This document shows, piece by piece, positions 27,693 through 37,677 of a stretch of DNA of 64,000 nucleotides. The stretch comes from Rhizobium tumorigenes. Lineage in GTDB: Bacteria > Pseudomonadota > Alphaproteobacteria > Rhizobiales > Rhizobiaceae. The number at the start of each line of letters is the position of its first letter. Within the stretch, counting starts at the first letter, position 1. The notes beneath the pieces were generated by a model, which was not told the origin of the DNA, did not search any database, and saw only the letters and a list, made by a program, of their open reading frames with translations. The position numbers and the translations under genes were made by a program. The DNA lies in the NCBI RefSeq assembly GCF_003240565.2, contig NZ_CP117255.1:1984001-2048000 (forward strand). Direction: 5' to 3'.

Positions 27693-28658
27693 TTAAAGAC
27701 TGCCTATCGATTCCAGCGTCGCACGAACCGCAACGTCGACAGGCGTCTGCGGCTCTTCGCCGATGGCAGCCACAAGCCGGTTGTTCGGCATCTGCAACGG
27801 CTCCGACCAGAGATAGCGCATCTCGCGCAACTCGCGCATGAAGCCGACGAATGGCGCTGCCAGGGGAAGCAGCCACCAGGGGAAACTTCCCCGCTTCAAG
27901 GGCCGACCTGCGACCCGCTCGATCGATGCCACCATCTGCCTCCCGTCGGCATCCCAGAAACCCCGCATGTGGTAGACGGCAAAGACCGGCAGGCTGTCGC
28001 TTTGCTCGAGAAGCCGGATCATCGTCTCCGCCACATCCGGCACATAGGCCCATTGATGACCGATGCCCGGCTTGCCGGGATAAGTGACAGAGGCGACCGG
28101 CTTGCCGGCCTTGACCAACCCTTGCGAAAACCAGCTGCTGTCCGCCTGCGGCCCGAAATAGTCGCCCGCCCTGACGATGATGACAGGCACGCCCTGCCCC
28201 GCCGCCATCTGCAGGCGCCGTTCCATCTCGACGCGGATCCCGCCCTTTACGCTTGTCGGATGCTGGGGGCTTTCCTCGGTGATTTCCGGAAAGGTATCGG
28301 GACCGAAATTGTAGATCGTACCGGGCAACACGATCCTGGCACCAACGGCCTTTGCAGCTGCAACCGTATTATCGATCATCGGCAGGACCAGCTTGCCCCA
28401 GTTGACATAACCGGGGGGATTGACCGCATGGACGATGACGCTGACGCCCTGCGCTGCCCGAAGCACATCGGCGGCATTCATCGCATCGCCTTTCACCCAG
28501 AGAAAGTCCGGCAAGCGGGAGGCGGCCTTTTCCGGGTCACGGTTCATCGCCACGACCTGCCAACCCCGTGCGTAAAGCCCGCGCGCTACCGCACCGCCGA
28601 TACCACCCGTTGCGCCGAGTACCAGTGCCGTTTTCTTCATGTCCATCTGATTTTGCAT
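27693..28658 (-). CDS. NAD(P)-binding SDR/NmrA-type protein
   Basis: A 321-residue Rossmann-fold protein with ALVLGATGGIGGAVARGL near the N-terminus and later features of extended SDRs (DYFGPQAD; QWAYVPDVAETMIRL). Several in-frame ATGs occur; 28658 is chosen because GGAG lies six bases upstream. It is divergent from a LysR regulator with 91 bases between them and is probably its target. The substrate is unknown. Confidence 0.82.
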   Translation of the reverse strand: MQNQMDMKKTALVLGATGGIGGAVARGLYARGWQVVAMNRDPEKAASRLPDFLWVKGDAMNAADVLRAAQGVSVIVHAVNPPGYVNWGKLVLPMIDNTVAAAKAVGARIVLPGTIYNFGPDTFPEITEESPQHPTSVKGGIRVEMERRLQMAAGQGVPVIIVRAGDYFGPQADSSWFSQGLVKAGKPVASVTYPGKPGIGHQWAYVPDVAETMIRLLEQSDSLPVFAVYHMRGFWDADGRQMVASIERVAGRPLKRGSFPWWLLPLAAPFVGFMRELREMRYLWSEPLQMPNNRLVAAIGEEPQTPVDVAVRATLESIGSL

Positions 28659-28749
28659 CGTCATCTCCATTGGTTCGATGAGGAGACAATGCGCCTAGGA
28701 CCACATAAACGAAATTGCCGAAATGTGTGGACATGCTATACGAATATGC

Positions 28750-29670
28750 ATGAACAGGAACGAACCCAGCTGGGACCTCTATCGCAGCTTCCTCGCCGTA
28801 CTGCAGCAGGGATCGCTGTCGGCGGCAGCGCGCGAGCTCGGACTGACGCAGCCGACCATCGGACGTCATATCGACACGCTGGAGCAAACGATCGGCGCCG
28901 AGTTGTTCACCCGCTCGCAGCTCGGCCTGCTGCCGACGGATGCCGCCGCCGACTTGAGACCCTATGCCGAGGCGCTACAGTCGACTGCAGCCGCCTTGCT
29001 GCGAAGCGCCTCCGCGCGGCGCGACCGCGTGTCGGGCACGGTCCGCATCAGCGCCAGCGAAGTCATCGGCGTCGAAGTGCTGCCGCCGATCCTTGCGGAC
29101 CTGCAGGAGGCACATCCCGACCTGACGATAGAGCTGTCGGCCTCCGACACGGTGGAGGACCTGCTGCACCGACAGGCCGACATTGCCGTGCGGATGGCCG
29201 AGCCGTCGCAGGCGGCCCTGGTCGTCCGGCGCATCGGCGATATCCCGATGGCGTTCTTCGCCCATCGCCAATACCTCGAACGCCATGGGGTACCCACCAC
29301 TCTCGAGGAGTTGGCCGAACACAGGCTGATCGGCTTCGACCGCCAGAGCGCCTATATCCGCTCGATGATACGCCGCTACCCTATTCTCGATCCCCAGCGT
29401 TTCTCGTTTAGAGCCGACAGCACGCTGGCGCAGATTGCCGCCATCCGGGCCGGCGTCGGCATCGGCCTCTGCCAGTCTCCACTGGGAAACGCCAATCCGG
29501 ACCTCGTTCACCTGCTGCCGGAGGTAAGCCTGCCGCTTGGAACCTGGGTCGCAATGCATGAAAACCTGAAGGGATCGCCGCGATGCCGCGTCACCTTCGA
29601 TGCGCTTGTTTCGGGATTGCTGGCCTATGTCGGGGAAAAACGGATGGATGACCGCAGGAGCTCGACGTGA
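28750..29670 (+). CDS. LysR-family transcriptional regulator
   Basis: A 306-residue LysR protein. The helix-turn-helix reads SLSAAARELGLTQPTIGRHIDTLEQTIGAELFTR, split here into SLSAAARELGLTQ and TIGRHIDTLEQTIGAELF, and the effector domain includes ISASEVIGVEVLPPILADLQ. It is divergent from the SDR/NmrA-type gene and probably regulates it. It is the third LysR gene in the window. Confidence 0.9.
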   Translation: MNRNEPSWDLYRSFLAVLQQGSLSAAARELGLTQPTIGRHIDTLEQTIGAELFTRSQLGLLPTDAAADLRPYAEALQSTAAALLRSASARRDRVSGTVRISASEVIGVEVLPPILADLQEAHPDLTIELSASDTVEDLLHRQADIAVRMAEPSQAALVVRRIGDIPMAFFAHRQYLERHGVPTTLEELAEHRLIGFDRQSAYIRSMIRRYPILDPQRFSFRADSTLAQIAAIRAGVGIGLCQSPLGNANPDLVHLLPEVSLPLGTWVAMHENLKGSPRCRVTFDALVSGLLAYVGEKRMDDRRSST

Positions 29671-29700
29671 GCCCACCATCGCGGCGGGCCGTCATTTCGC

Positions 29701-29982
29701 TCAAGCGTCCGGGGATGGGCCCTTGCCGCTCTTCGTCCAGCTGCTATCGACGACCTCGGTTTCCGGCCGGTCGCCGCCGTCGGTATATTCCTCGTGCCAC
29801 TTGCCCTTGGCATCCTGATAGCTGATCTCGGCCGGCTCGCCGCCCACCTGCTGTTCCGCCGCTACGATGCGCGCCGCCTGCAGCGCATCGGAATGCGTCG
29901 GAAATGTCTCCGAGTAGACGTCCAGAAACTTGTAGGCCCAACCGCCATCATGAGGAACGACTTCGTAGGTGACCTTGACCAT
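29701..29982 (-). CDS. DUF2188 domain protein
   Basis: A small 93-residue protein with the DUF2188 pattern YEVVPHDGGWAYKFLDVYSE, then FPTHSDALQAARIVAAEQQ and a C-terminal EISYQDAKGKWHEEYTDGGD. The family is common in bacteria with no known function. Two nearby ATGs are possible; 29982 has a GGGAG site at eight bases, while 29988 would place it only two bases away. It is divergent from the calcium/proton antiporter. Confidence 0.75.
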   Translation of the reverse strand: MVKVTYEVVPHDGGWAYKFLDVYSETFPTHSDALQAARIVAAEQQVGGEPAEISYQDAKGKWHEEYTDGGDRPETEVVDSSWTKSGKGPSPDA

Positions 29983-30151
29983 ATCCATGTCTCCCGTTTC
30001 CTGCCCATACCGTCTGCCTTCCCGATAAATCGAGCACGCAGACAAGGCCCTCCCAAGCCTGTTGGCACTATCCCACCAAATGCCCTCAACTTCAACTTGA
30101 GCGGCCACCGACGCTTGATGTAGCGCCTCATTGCTTTAGATAGGACGAAAC

Positions 30152-30189
30152 ACAAAAGGGGCCGGGGGCCCGACAAAGGGGCCGGGGCC
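30152..30189. repeat. GC-rich direct repeat at the chaA ribosome binding region
   Basis: Two near-identical copies, ACAAAAGGGGCCGGGGGCC (30152-30170) and ACAAAGGGGCCGGGGCC (30173-30189), lie immediately before the TTG start of the antiporter. The AAAGGGG part of the second copy is the only plausible ribosome binding site. The first copy duplicates it out of useful range. Could influence translation initiation. Confidence 0.6.
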
Positions 30190-30190
30190 G

Positions 30191-31288
30191 TTGACGATAT
30201 CGACTATTCTGAAAGAAGAGCGGCTGTTGCTGGTCGCCGTTGCAGTGGCTGTCGCCGCGTATTTCCTCGAGCATGCCGTGCTCGAGATGGGCCAGATGGC
30301 AGCTGTGATTGGCGCGGTCGTCTTGATCGCTACCATTGTCATCGCCTCGATGCGCGTCGCCCACCATGCCGAAGTCCTGGCGACAAAGGTCGGCGATCCC
30401 TATGGCACGATGATCCTGACACTGGCCGCCGTTGCCGTCGAAGTCATCATCCTCGCTATCCTGATGACCGGCGAGCCCTCCCCGACGCTGGTGCGCGACA
30501 CCATCTATTCCGCAGTCATGCTCGACATCAACGGCATTCTCGGACTGGCCGCCCTGCTGGGCGGGCTGAAGCATGGCGAGCAGTCGTACAATGACGATTC
30601 CGGCAAGACCTACGGCGTGATGATACTCACGGCCATCGGCATATCGATGATCGTCCCGGAATTCGTGCCGCATGACAAATGGCATTACTATTCCGCCTTC
30701 ACGATTTTTGCGATGATCGCGCTCTACGCGCTCTTCCTGCGCATGCAGGTCGGCCAGCACAGCTATTTCTTCAGCTACAGCTATCCACGCACAGAGAAGA
30801 AGCGCAGCACGCACGAGGCCGAGGAGACGGAAGATTCGACCACCGCATCGATCGTCACAATCCTGGTCGGTGTCGTCATCATCGGGGTGCTGGCGGAATT
30901 CATGTCGGCCTTCATGAGCGTCGGCCTGAAAGATACCGGTGCGCCACCGGCCGTCGCCGCTGTCGTCGTCGCGGCAATCTCCGCCGCCCCCGAAATTCTC
31001 ACAGCCCTCCGCGCAGCGCTGCGCAACCGCATGCAGGCGACCGTCAACATCGCCATGGGCGCATCGCTTTCGACAGTGATCCTGACCGTACCCGTCATGG
31101 AAGGCATCGCCCTCTACACCGGCCAGCCCTTCATCATGGCGATGTCCCCGGTTCAAACCGTGATGGTCGTCATCACTCTCGTCGCCGCCGCCATCAATCT
31201 CAACGACGGCGAGACAAACGCCATCGAAGGCATGACCCATTTCATCCTCTTCGCCACCTTCGTGATGCTGACCGGGTTAGGGCTTTGA
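30191..31288 (+). CDS. chaA: Calcium/proton antiporter, ChaA/CAX family
   Basis: A 365-residue inner membrane protein with about 11 hydrophobic segments. The two Na_Ca_ex repeats are visible: LTLAAVAVEVIILAILMTGE with VRDTIYSAVMLDINGILGL, and AAISAAPEILTALRAALRN with MQATVNIAMGASLSTVILT. The acidic residues in the repeats are the expected cation ligands. Family members exchange Ca2+, Na+ or K+ for protons. The start is probably TTG 30191, since no ATG occurs for another 30 codons and the protein would otherwise lose its first helix. Confidence 0.9.
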   Translation: MTISTILKEERLLLVAVAVAVAAYFLEHAVLEMGQMAAVIGAVVLIATIVIASMRVAHHAEVLATKVGDPYGTMILTLAAVAVEVIILAILMTGEPSPTLVRDTIYSAVMLDINGILGLAALLGGLKHGEQSYNDDSGKTYGVMILTAIGISMIVPEFVPHDKWHYYSAFTIFAMIALYALFLRMQVGQHSYFFSYSYPRTEKKRSTHEAEETEDSTTASIVTILVGVVIIGVLAEFMSAFMSVGLKDTGAPPAVAAVVVAAISAAPEILTALRAALRNRMQATVNIAMGASLSTVILTVPVMEGIALYTGQPFIMAMSPVQTVMVVITLVAAAINLNDGETNAIEGMTHFILFATFVMLTGLGL

Positions 31289-31377
31289 CTGCGATATCAA
31301 GGCGATAGGTGCGCGGGCGGAATCACGCCGGCAGCGAGTTCATGCGGGATGGCAGGTTGGATACCCGGCTTGCATTT

Positions 31378-31407
31378 GGATCCTCGGGTCAAGCCCGAGA
31401 ATGACGA
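31378..31407. repeat. Palindromic intergenic element (REP-like)
   Basis: The sequence GGATCCTCGGGTCAAGCCCG and the following AGAATGACG form a 6-bp stem (CTCGGG 31383-31388 with CCCGAG 31394-31399). From memory, near-identical copies are scattered between genes in many Rhizobiales genomes. A mirrored partial copy (ACCCGGCTTG) lies just upstream. It sits between two convergent genes. Copy number cannot be verified here. Confidence 0.5.
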
Positions 31408-31427
31408 CGCCGAGGCGGATGGGTAAG

Positions 31428-31456
31428 AAAAAGGCCCGCCATTGCTGACGGGCCTT
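31428..31456 (-). terminator. Rho-independent terminator of aatA
   Basis: In the leftward direction an 8-bp stem (AAGGCCCG 31456-31449 with CGGGCCTT 31438-31431) is followed by TTTTT, 24 bases after the aatA stop codon. Confidence 0.85.
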
Positions 31457-31479
31457 CCAAACCTCGGTTTATCCAATCC

Positions 31480-32796
<1,317 letters not shown>

Positions 32797-32913
32797 TTAT
32801 TTGTGTAACTCGCGCGCGCGGCCTATCACACGATGGCGTGAGACGCGGCGGCGATGGCTTGAACCTGCCCTCACCGCCTCCAGATCACTGGCTATCAATC
32901 CCGGGAGAAACCG

Positions 32914-34059
32914 ATGACCCTGTCAACCAGAATGCGCGTCGCGATGCTATCGGCAGCACTGCTGTCTGCCGGACCTCTGGCGGCCGCCGACGACATGGAG
33001 GTCATCAAGACGGACAAGGTCCGCGTCCAGGTCGAAACGATTGCCAGCGGATTGGACCATCCCTGGGCAGTCGAAGTTCTCCCCGATGGGGCCTATATCG
33101 TGACCGAACGGCCGGGCGCGCTCAGGATCGTCCGCAACGGCACGATCGAGGCACCGATCTCCGGCCTGCCGAAGATCGCGGCAAACGGTCAGGGCGGGCT
33201 GCTCGACATCGCCCTCGATCCGCAATTTGCCACCAGCCGCACCCTGTATTTTACCGCCACCATTGCCGGGCCCGGCGGAACCGGCACCGCTGTCTACAGC
33301 GCACGTCTCTCCCCGGACGAAAAGCAGTTGACGGACGTCAAGCGCCTGTTCCTGATGAACCGCCTCAGTGGCGGCGGGCTGCAATTCGGCGCTCGCATCG
33401 CCATAGCGGCCGATGGCAGCCTGTTCGTCGGTCTTGGCGATCGTGGCGAGATGGATCGCGCCCAGGATTTCGAGGATGACGCCGGCTCCATTATCCACAT
33501 CAATGCCGACGGCAGCATACCGGCCGACAATCCGTTCAGGAAGAATCCAAAGGCGCTGCCCGAAATCTGGTCCAAGGGTCACCGCAACCCGGAAGGGCTC
33601 ACCTTCGACAGCGCCGACGGAACGCTGTACAGCGTCGAGCACGGCGCAAAGGGTGGCGATGAGATCAACCACCCCGAGGCCGGCAAGAATTACGGCTGGC
33701 CTGTCATCACCTACGGCCGTGACTACTCCGGCGAAAAGATCGGCGTCGGCACTGAAAAGGAGGGCATGCAGCAGCCGCTGTTTTACTGGGATCCTTCGAT
33801 CGCGCCTGGCGGACTTGCCGTCTATCGCGGCAAGATGTTCCCCGAATGGAACGGCGACTTCCTGGTGGCCGCGCTGAAATTCAAGCTGCTTTCGCGGCTG
33901 GAAAAGGATGCCTCCGGAAAAATAGTCGAGCGCGAGAGGATGTTCACCGGCGCGTTCGGACGGCTGCGGGATGTCATCGTCGCCCCCGACGGCGCAGTAC
34001 TTCTCACAACCGATGCAACGGACGGCGCGCTCATACGGATTTCCCGCGCCGTCGACTGA
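32914..34059 (+). CDS. Periplasmic PQQ-dependent-type sugar (aldose) dehydrogenase
   Basis: A 381-residue secreted beta-propeller of the soluble glucose/aldose sugar dehydrogenase family (E. coli YliI-like). A signal peptide (residues 1-25, ending LAAADD) is followed by LDHPWAVEVLPDGAYIVTERPG, IALDPQF, GLGDRGEMDRAQD, WSKGHRNPEG and EHGAKGGDEIN, the family cofactor and calcium-binding loops. It would oxidise aldoses in the periplasm, passing electrons to quinone. No PQQ biosynthesis genes are nearby. A GGGAGAAA site precedes the ATG. Confidence 0.9.
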   Translation: MTLSTRMRVAMLSAALLSAGPLAAADDMEVIKTDKVRVQVETIASGLDHPWAVEVLPDGAYIVTERPGALRIVRNGTIEAPISGLPKIAANGQGGLLDIALDPQFATSRTLYFTATIAGPGGTGTAVYSARLSPDEKQLTDVKRLFLMNRLSGGGLQFGARIAIAADGSLFVGLGDRGEMDRAQDFEDDAGSIIHINADGSIPADNPFRKNPKALPEIWSKGHRNPEGLTFDSADGTLYSVEHGAKGGDEINHPEAGKNYGWPVITYGRDYSGEKIGVGTEKEGMQQPLFYWDPSIAPGGLAVYRGKMFPEWNGDFLVAALKFKLLSRLEKDASGKIVERERMFTGAFGRLRDVIVAPDGAVLLTTDATDGALIRISRAVD

Positions 34060-34176
34060 GCCCTGCAGCCGCCCAACCTGACCTTGCCTGCCTGAAAGGC
34101 AGCTGCTAACACGCAGCATTCCATCAGGGTGCACTCGCGCCTAGTCTGCCCTCCCCATAAGTTCCAGTTGCATGAC

Positions 34177-35067
34177 ATGACGCGCGTTCAGGCGAATCTT
34201 CTTCTATTGCTCGCAGCCGCGATCTGGGGCGGCGGCTTCGTCGCCCAGTCGACGGCGATGCAGGCCATCGGGCCGCTCTGGTTCATCGGCCTGCGCTTTG
34301 CCGTGGCCGCAGTCGTCATCCTTCCCTTTGCCTGGTTCGAAAACCGCCGTGCCACCACCCCCATCAGCCCGAAACACTGGCGCGCATTTATCCTGATCGG
34401 TCTTGCGCTATTCGGCGGTGCGGCGACACAGCAGATCGGGCTCCTGACGACCAGCGTCACCAATTCCAGCTTCATCACAGGCCTCTACGTCGTCTTCGTG
34501 CCGCTGATCGCCGTCGGCATTCTGCGGCGCCCGCCGCACTGGATCGTCTGGCCGGGCGCCCTGATGGCGCTGCTGGGCATCTTCCTGCTTTCGGGCGGCT
34601 CGCTTTCGCGGCTGACGGTCGGCGATCTGCTGACGGTCGCCTGCGCCATTTTCTGGGCCATCCAGATCACACTCGCCGGCACCGCCGTGACCGAGAGCGG
34701 CCGGCCGCTGATGCTGTCTGCCGTACAATTCGCCGTCAGCGCCGTGGCGGGGCTTGTCATCGCTGCAGCGCTGGAGCCGATCAGCTTGGACATCATACGC
34801 GCCACGCTCGGTGAAATCCTCTATGTCGGCGTTTTTTCGTCGGGGCTCGCCTTCGCCCTGCAGGTCATCGGCCAGCGCTATACGACGTCGTCGCAGGCAG
34901 CGATCTTCCTATCGTCGGAAGCGCTGTTTGGCGCCTCGCTCGGAGCGCTTCTCCTGGGGGAAACCATCTCGCCGATCGGCTACGTCGGCTGCGCCCTGAT
35001 GTTTGCCGCCATGCTCGTCGTCGAGATCGTCCCCGAGGTTCTCCGGCGACGGGAACGCACCGGCTGA
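34177..35067 (+). CDS. EamA/DMT-superfamily transporter
   Basis: A 296-residue membrane protein with ten hydrophobic segments forming two EamA repeats (LLLLLAAAIWGGGFVAQSTAM at the start; FSSGLAFALQVIGQRYTTSS in the second half). These proteins export metabolites such as amino acids. ATG 34177 is chosen because it begins just before the first helix; an in-frame start 16 codons upstream would add a polar segment. The substrate is unknown. Confidence 0.9.
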   Translation: MTRVQANLLLLLAAAIWGGGFVAQSTAMQAIGPLWFIGLRFAVAAVVILPFAWFENRRATTPISPKHWRAFILIGLALFGGAATQQIGLLTTSVTNSSFITGLYVVFVPLIAVGILRRPPHWIVWPGALMALLGIFLLSGGSLSRLTVGDLLTVACAIFWAIQITLAGTAVTESGRPLMLSAVQFAVSAVAGLVIAAALEPISLDIIRATLGEILYVGVFSSGLAFALQVIGQRYTTSSQAAIFLSSEALFGASLGALLLGETISPIGYVGCALMFAAMLVVEIVPEVLRRRERTG

Positions 35068-35473
35068 ATTCGTGAGAAAATTTGCGCGCGGAATTCGTCA
35101 TCGACGATGCAAAAAAGCTATGCGTGGCTGCGTTGAGGAAAATTGTCACCACGGCAACGCACCCCGCGCATATCCTAGGATCAAGGCGCTTCCGACGCTT
35201 TAAAGTTTCCCTTGCCAAAGGCGAACAAAGACAGCACACTTGACCCGTTCAGGCGTTTTACGAGCTTGGAAAGTCCTAAAAAGAATTGCGCACCGGGAAC
35301 GCAAATATTCCGGTCCGCCTCGTCCAAGAGCGATGTTTACAGGTCGTCTTTGGGCAAGGCTGAGAGACGGGACAATTCCATCAAATTCGAGAACCGCCTG
35401 AAAACTCCCGCAAGGGGTTGAGACACTGGTGCTGTCCGCAGGCATGGCGGGCAGAGAGAGAGGGACATAGGGC
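35068..35473 (+). other. Intergenic region, promoter and long leader of the cold-shock gene
   Basis: About 400 bases without a credible gene. It contains a duplicated GAATTCGT near 35066-35099, a palindrome ATCCTAGGAT (35172-35181) and the ribosome site GAGAGGG shortly before the csp ATG. Cold-shock genes often have long structured leaders, which would suit this spacing, but I cannot assign a transcription start or a defined RNA structure. Confidence 0.4.
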
Positions 35474-35689
35474 ATGGCCGAGACTGGCATCGTGAAGTTT
35501 TTCAACATCGACAAGGGCTTCGGCTTTATCAAGCCTGACAACGGCGGCGCGGATATCTTCGTGCATATCTCTGCCGTACAGGCCTCCGGCCTGGATGGAC
35601 TGACCGAAAACCAGAAGGTCAGCTTCGATACAGAGCCGGATCGTCGCGGCAAGGGACCGAAGGCCGTCAACCTGCAGGTTTCCGCCTAA
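35474..35689 (+). CDS. cspA: Cold-shock domain protein (CspA family)
   Basis: A 71-residue single OB-fold nucleic acid-binding protein. The RNA-binding motifs are GFGFI (RNP1) and DIFVHIS (RNP2), within [18 protein letters not shown]. Such proteins melt RNA secondary structure and assist transcription and translation in the cold or in stationary phase. Rhizobia carry several copies; which paralogue this is cannot be determined. A long intergenic leader precedes it. Confidence 0.95.
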   Translation: MAETGIVKFFNIDKGFGFIKPDNGGADIFVHISAVQASGLDGLTENQKVSFDTEPDRRGKGPKAVNLQVSA

Positions 35690-35826
35690 AAATGGTCTCC
35701 GTCTTTAAACAAAACTTAGGCGGAGAGAGCCGTTAATATTCAGTCTGGGTTCACCTTGCTGCCGCTAGATTGGCACAATCGAAGCATACGAAACAATCGT
35801 TCAAGTTTCTCTGCAAGGACAGGACC

Positions 35827-36249
35827 ATGAAGACTCTCGGAAAGACCATTCTCTTGTCGGCCGCAGCTGTCGCGTTGACGGTGGCGTCCTTGACACCGGC
35901 TGCTGCCGACGATCGCTGGCATCATCACGGCAACGGCTGGGGCTTCGGCGCTGCGGGCCTCGCCACCGGCTTGATTGTCGGCTCGGCTATCGCCAGTCAG
36001 CCACGCTATGTCGAGCCCGGTTATTACTATGACGACGGCTACGCGCCGCCGCCACCGCCGCGCTACTATTACCCGCGGCGCGCATACTACGCACCGCCAC
36101 CCCCGCCACCGGCCTATTATGCTGGCGGGCTGCGTCCGTGGTCGCCTCAGTGGTCGCGGTATTGCTATGATCGGTATGCCACTTTTGACGGCCGCACCGG
36201 CACCTATGTCGGCTACGACGGTGCACGTCACTTCTGCACCGCCGGCTGA
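35827..36249 (+). CDS. BA14K-family exported protein
   Basis: A 140-residue exported protein. A signal peptide (residues 1-27, ending TPAAADD) is followed by a glycine-rich segment, a Tyr/Pro-rich stretch (DDGYAPPPPPRYYYPRR) and the family C-terminus WSPQWSRYCYDRYATFDGRT then TYVGYDGARHFC. Brucella BA14K is an immunoreactive lectin-like surface protein; rhizobial members are widespread. The two Cys in the last third could form a disulphide. A clear terminator follows. Confidence 0.88.
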   Translation: MKTLGKTILLSAAAVALTVASLTPAAADDRWHHHGNGWGFGAAGLATGLIVGSAIASQPRYVEPGYYYDDGYAPPPPPRYYYPRRAYYAPPPPPPAYYAGGLRPWSPQWSRYCYDRYATFDGRTGTYVGYDGARHFCTAG

Positions 36250-36270
36250 GCAATCATCCGCCATCCTACA

Positions 36271-36300
36271 AAAGCGTCGCCCTTCGGCGGCGCTTTTTTT
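36271..36300 (+). terminator. Rho-independent terminator after the BA14K gene
   Basis: The stem AAAGCGTCGCC (36271-36281) with GGCGGCGCTTT (36287-36297), a short CTTC-type loop and a T7 run. It separates the BA14K gene from the convergent MBL hydrolase gene that ends at 36310. Confidence 0.9.
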
Positions 36301-36309
36301 ATGCCGAGA

Positions 36310-36954
36310 TCACAGACCCCGCAGGTAGGGATTGCTGCGGCGCTCCTCGCCGATCTGCCCACCCGGGCCATGGCCGCAAATGAAGCCGACGGCATCGCCA
36401 AGCGGCAGCACCTTGTCGCGAATGGAGTCCAGCAGCTGCTGGTGATTGCCACCCGGGAGATCCGTACGCCCGATCGAGCCGTGAAATAGCACGTCGCCGA
36501 CATGTGCGAAATTCTGCACCTTGTTGAAATATATGACGTGGCCGGGCGAATGGCCGGGCGTATGGAACACCTGGAACTCGTGCTCGCCAAAGGAGACGGT
36601 ATCGCCGTCCTTGAGGAAGCGGTCTGGCGTGACGTTCTGGACACCCTCGATATTGAAGGCACGACCGCGATCCTCGATCATCCCAAGCAGTGGCAGGTCG
36701 TCCTCGTGGGGCCCGATAATCTCCAGCCCCAGCGCCTCCTTGACCTCCTTGGCACCGCCTGCGTGGTCGATATGACCGTGGGTCAGCCAGATCTCCTTCA
36801 GCGTGATGCCGTTTTCCTTGACGGTCTGCAGGATCACGTCGACATCGCCGCCGGGATCGACCAGTACCCCCTCCTTGGTGTCGGGATCGAACAGGATGGT
36901 GCAGTTCTGCTGGAAGGGAGTTACCGGAATGATGCCGGCCTGGAGCATGCCCAT
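36310..36954 (-). CDS. MBL-fold metallo-hydrolase (glyoxalase II-like, YcbL type)
   Basis: A 214-residue metallo-beta-lactamase-fold hydrolase. Metal ligands are in THGHIDHAGG (His59, His61, Asp63, His64), followed by the His of HTPGHSPGHV, the Asp of HVGDVLFHGSIGRTDL and the C-terminal His of ICGHGPGG. The compact length lacks the C-terminal glutathione-binding region of true glyoxalase II, so it is more like YcbL thioester hydrolases. It is divergent from petP. Confidence 0.9.
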   Translation of the reverse strand: MGMLQAGIIPVTPFQQNCTILFDPDTKEGVLVDPGGDVDVILQTVKENGITLKEIWLTHGHIDHAGGAKEVKEALGLEIIGPHEDDLPLLGMIEDRGRAFNIEGVQNVTPDRFLKDGDTVSFGEHEFQVFHTPGHSPGHVIYFNKVQNFAHVGDVLFHGSIGRTDLPGGNHQQLLDSIRDKVLPLGDAVGFICGHGPGGQIGEERRSNPYLRGL

Positions 36955-37182
36955 GGACGCCTCGCGCGTTGAGTGACGATAAGGATCGATATAACGTCAA
37001 ATGCCGGCCGGGGCAGCCCAGAGACGATAGAAAAGAATGCTCTGTCCTATCCTCTCCTCCGCCGACAGGTGGGCAGCCGGGCTAAAACCCTGCAAACCCT
37101 CGATGACGTTCATTCCGTGAACGACACCGCCGCCGCTGTGCGCTAGGTTATCCCTGTCCCAAAAGAGGAAGGATCTGCCAAG

Positions 37183-37677
37183 GTGCCACGCCAGACGAAC
37201 GAGAACGAGAAATCGGACCTGCTGTCGACGCCGCTCCAGGATACCGGCGGCATCGATTTCGAGATCATTGAGCTTCTCTTCTTCGCCTATCGCGATTTCG
37301 TCTCGGATCCGGACGCAATTCTGGCCATCGGCGGCTTTGGCCGGGCTCACCACCGCGTGGTGCATTTCGTTAACCGTGAACCGGGCATGACCGTTGCGGA
37401 CCTTCTGGAAACTCTCAAGATCACCAAGCAGAGTTTGGCTCGGGTGCTCAAACAGTTGATCGATTCGGGATATATTCATCAGGTTGCCGGCGACGAAGAC
37501 CGGCGACAGCGCAGGCTTTATCCAACCAGGACAGGGCGCGACCTGGCACTGGCACTGGCCGAGCCGCAATCGCGCCGTATTGAAAAGGCATTCGAAGGAA
37601 GTTCGGCTCCGGCGCGAGACAGCGTCAAGGCCTTCCTGCGGGGGATGCAGGATCGACAGAAAAACGAGACGGATTGA
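37183..37677 (+). CDS. petP: MarR-family regulator PetP
   Basis: A 164-residue MarR-type winged-helix protein (TVADLLETLKITKQSLARVL; DSGYIHQVAGDEDRRQRRLY; PTRTGRDLA). The start is GTG 37183, with AGAGGAAGGA upstream. Its stop directly abuts the response regulator start, and a histidine kinase follows, giving the petP-petR arrangement known from Rhodobacter capsulatus, where petR is required for cytochrome bc1 gene expression. Cytochrome c1 itself lies 25 kb away in this window. Confidence 0.8.
   Translation: MPRQTNENEKSDLLSTPLQDTGGIDFEIIELLFFAYRDFVSDPDAILAIGGFGRAHHRVVHFVNREPGMTVADLLETLKITKQSLARVLKQLIDSGYIHQVAGDEDRRQRRLYPTRTGRDLALALAEPQSRRIEKAFEGSSAPARDSVKAFLRGMQDRQKNETD

Noticed and set aside
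28746..28749. ATG at 28746 as start of the LysR gene
   Set aside because: It is in a different frame; the LysR frame begins at ATG 28750.
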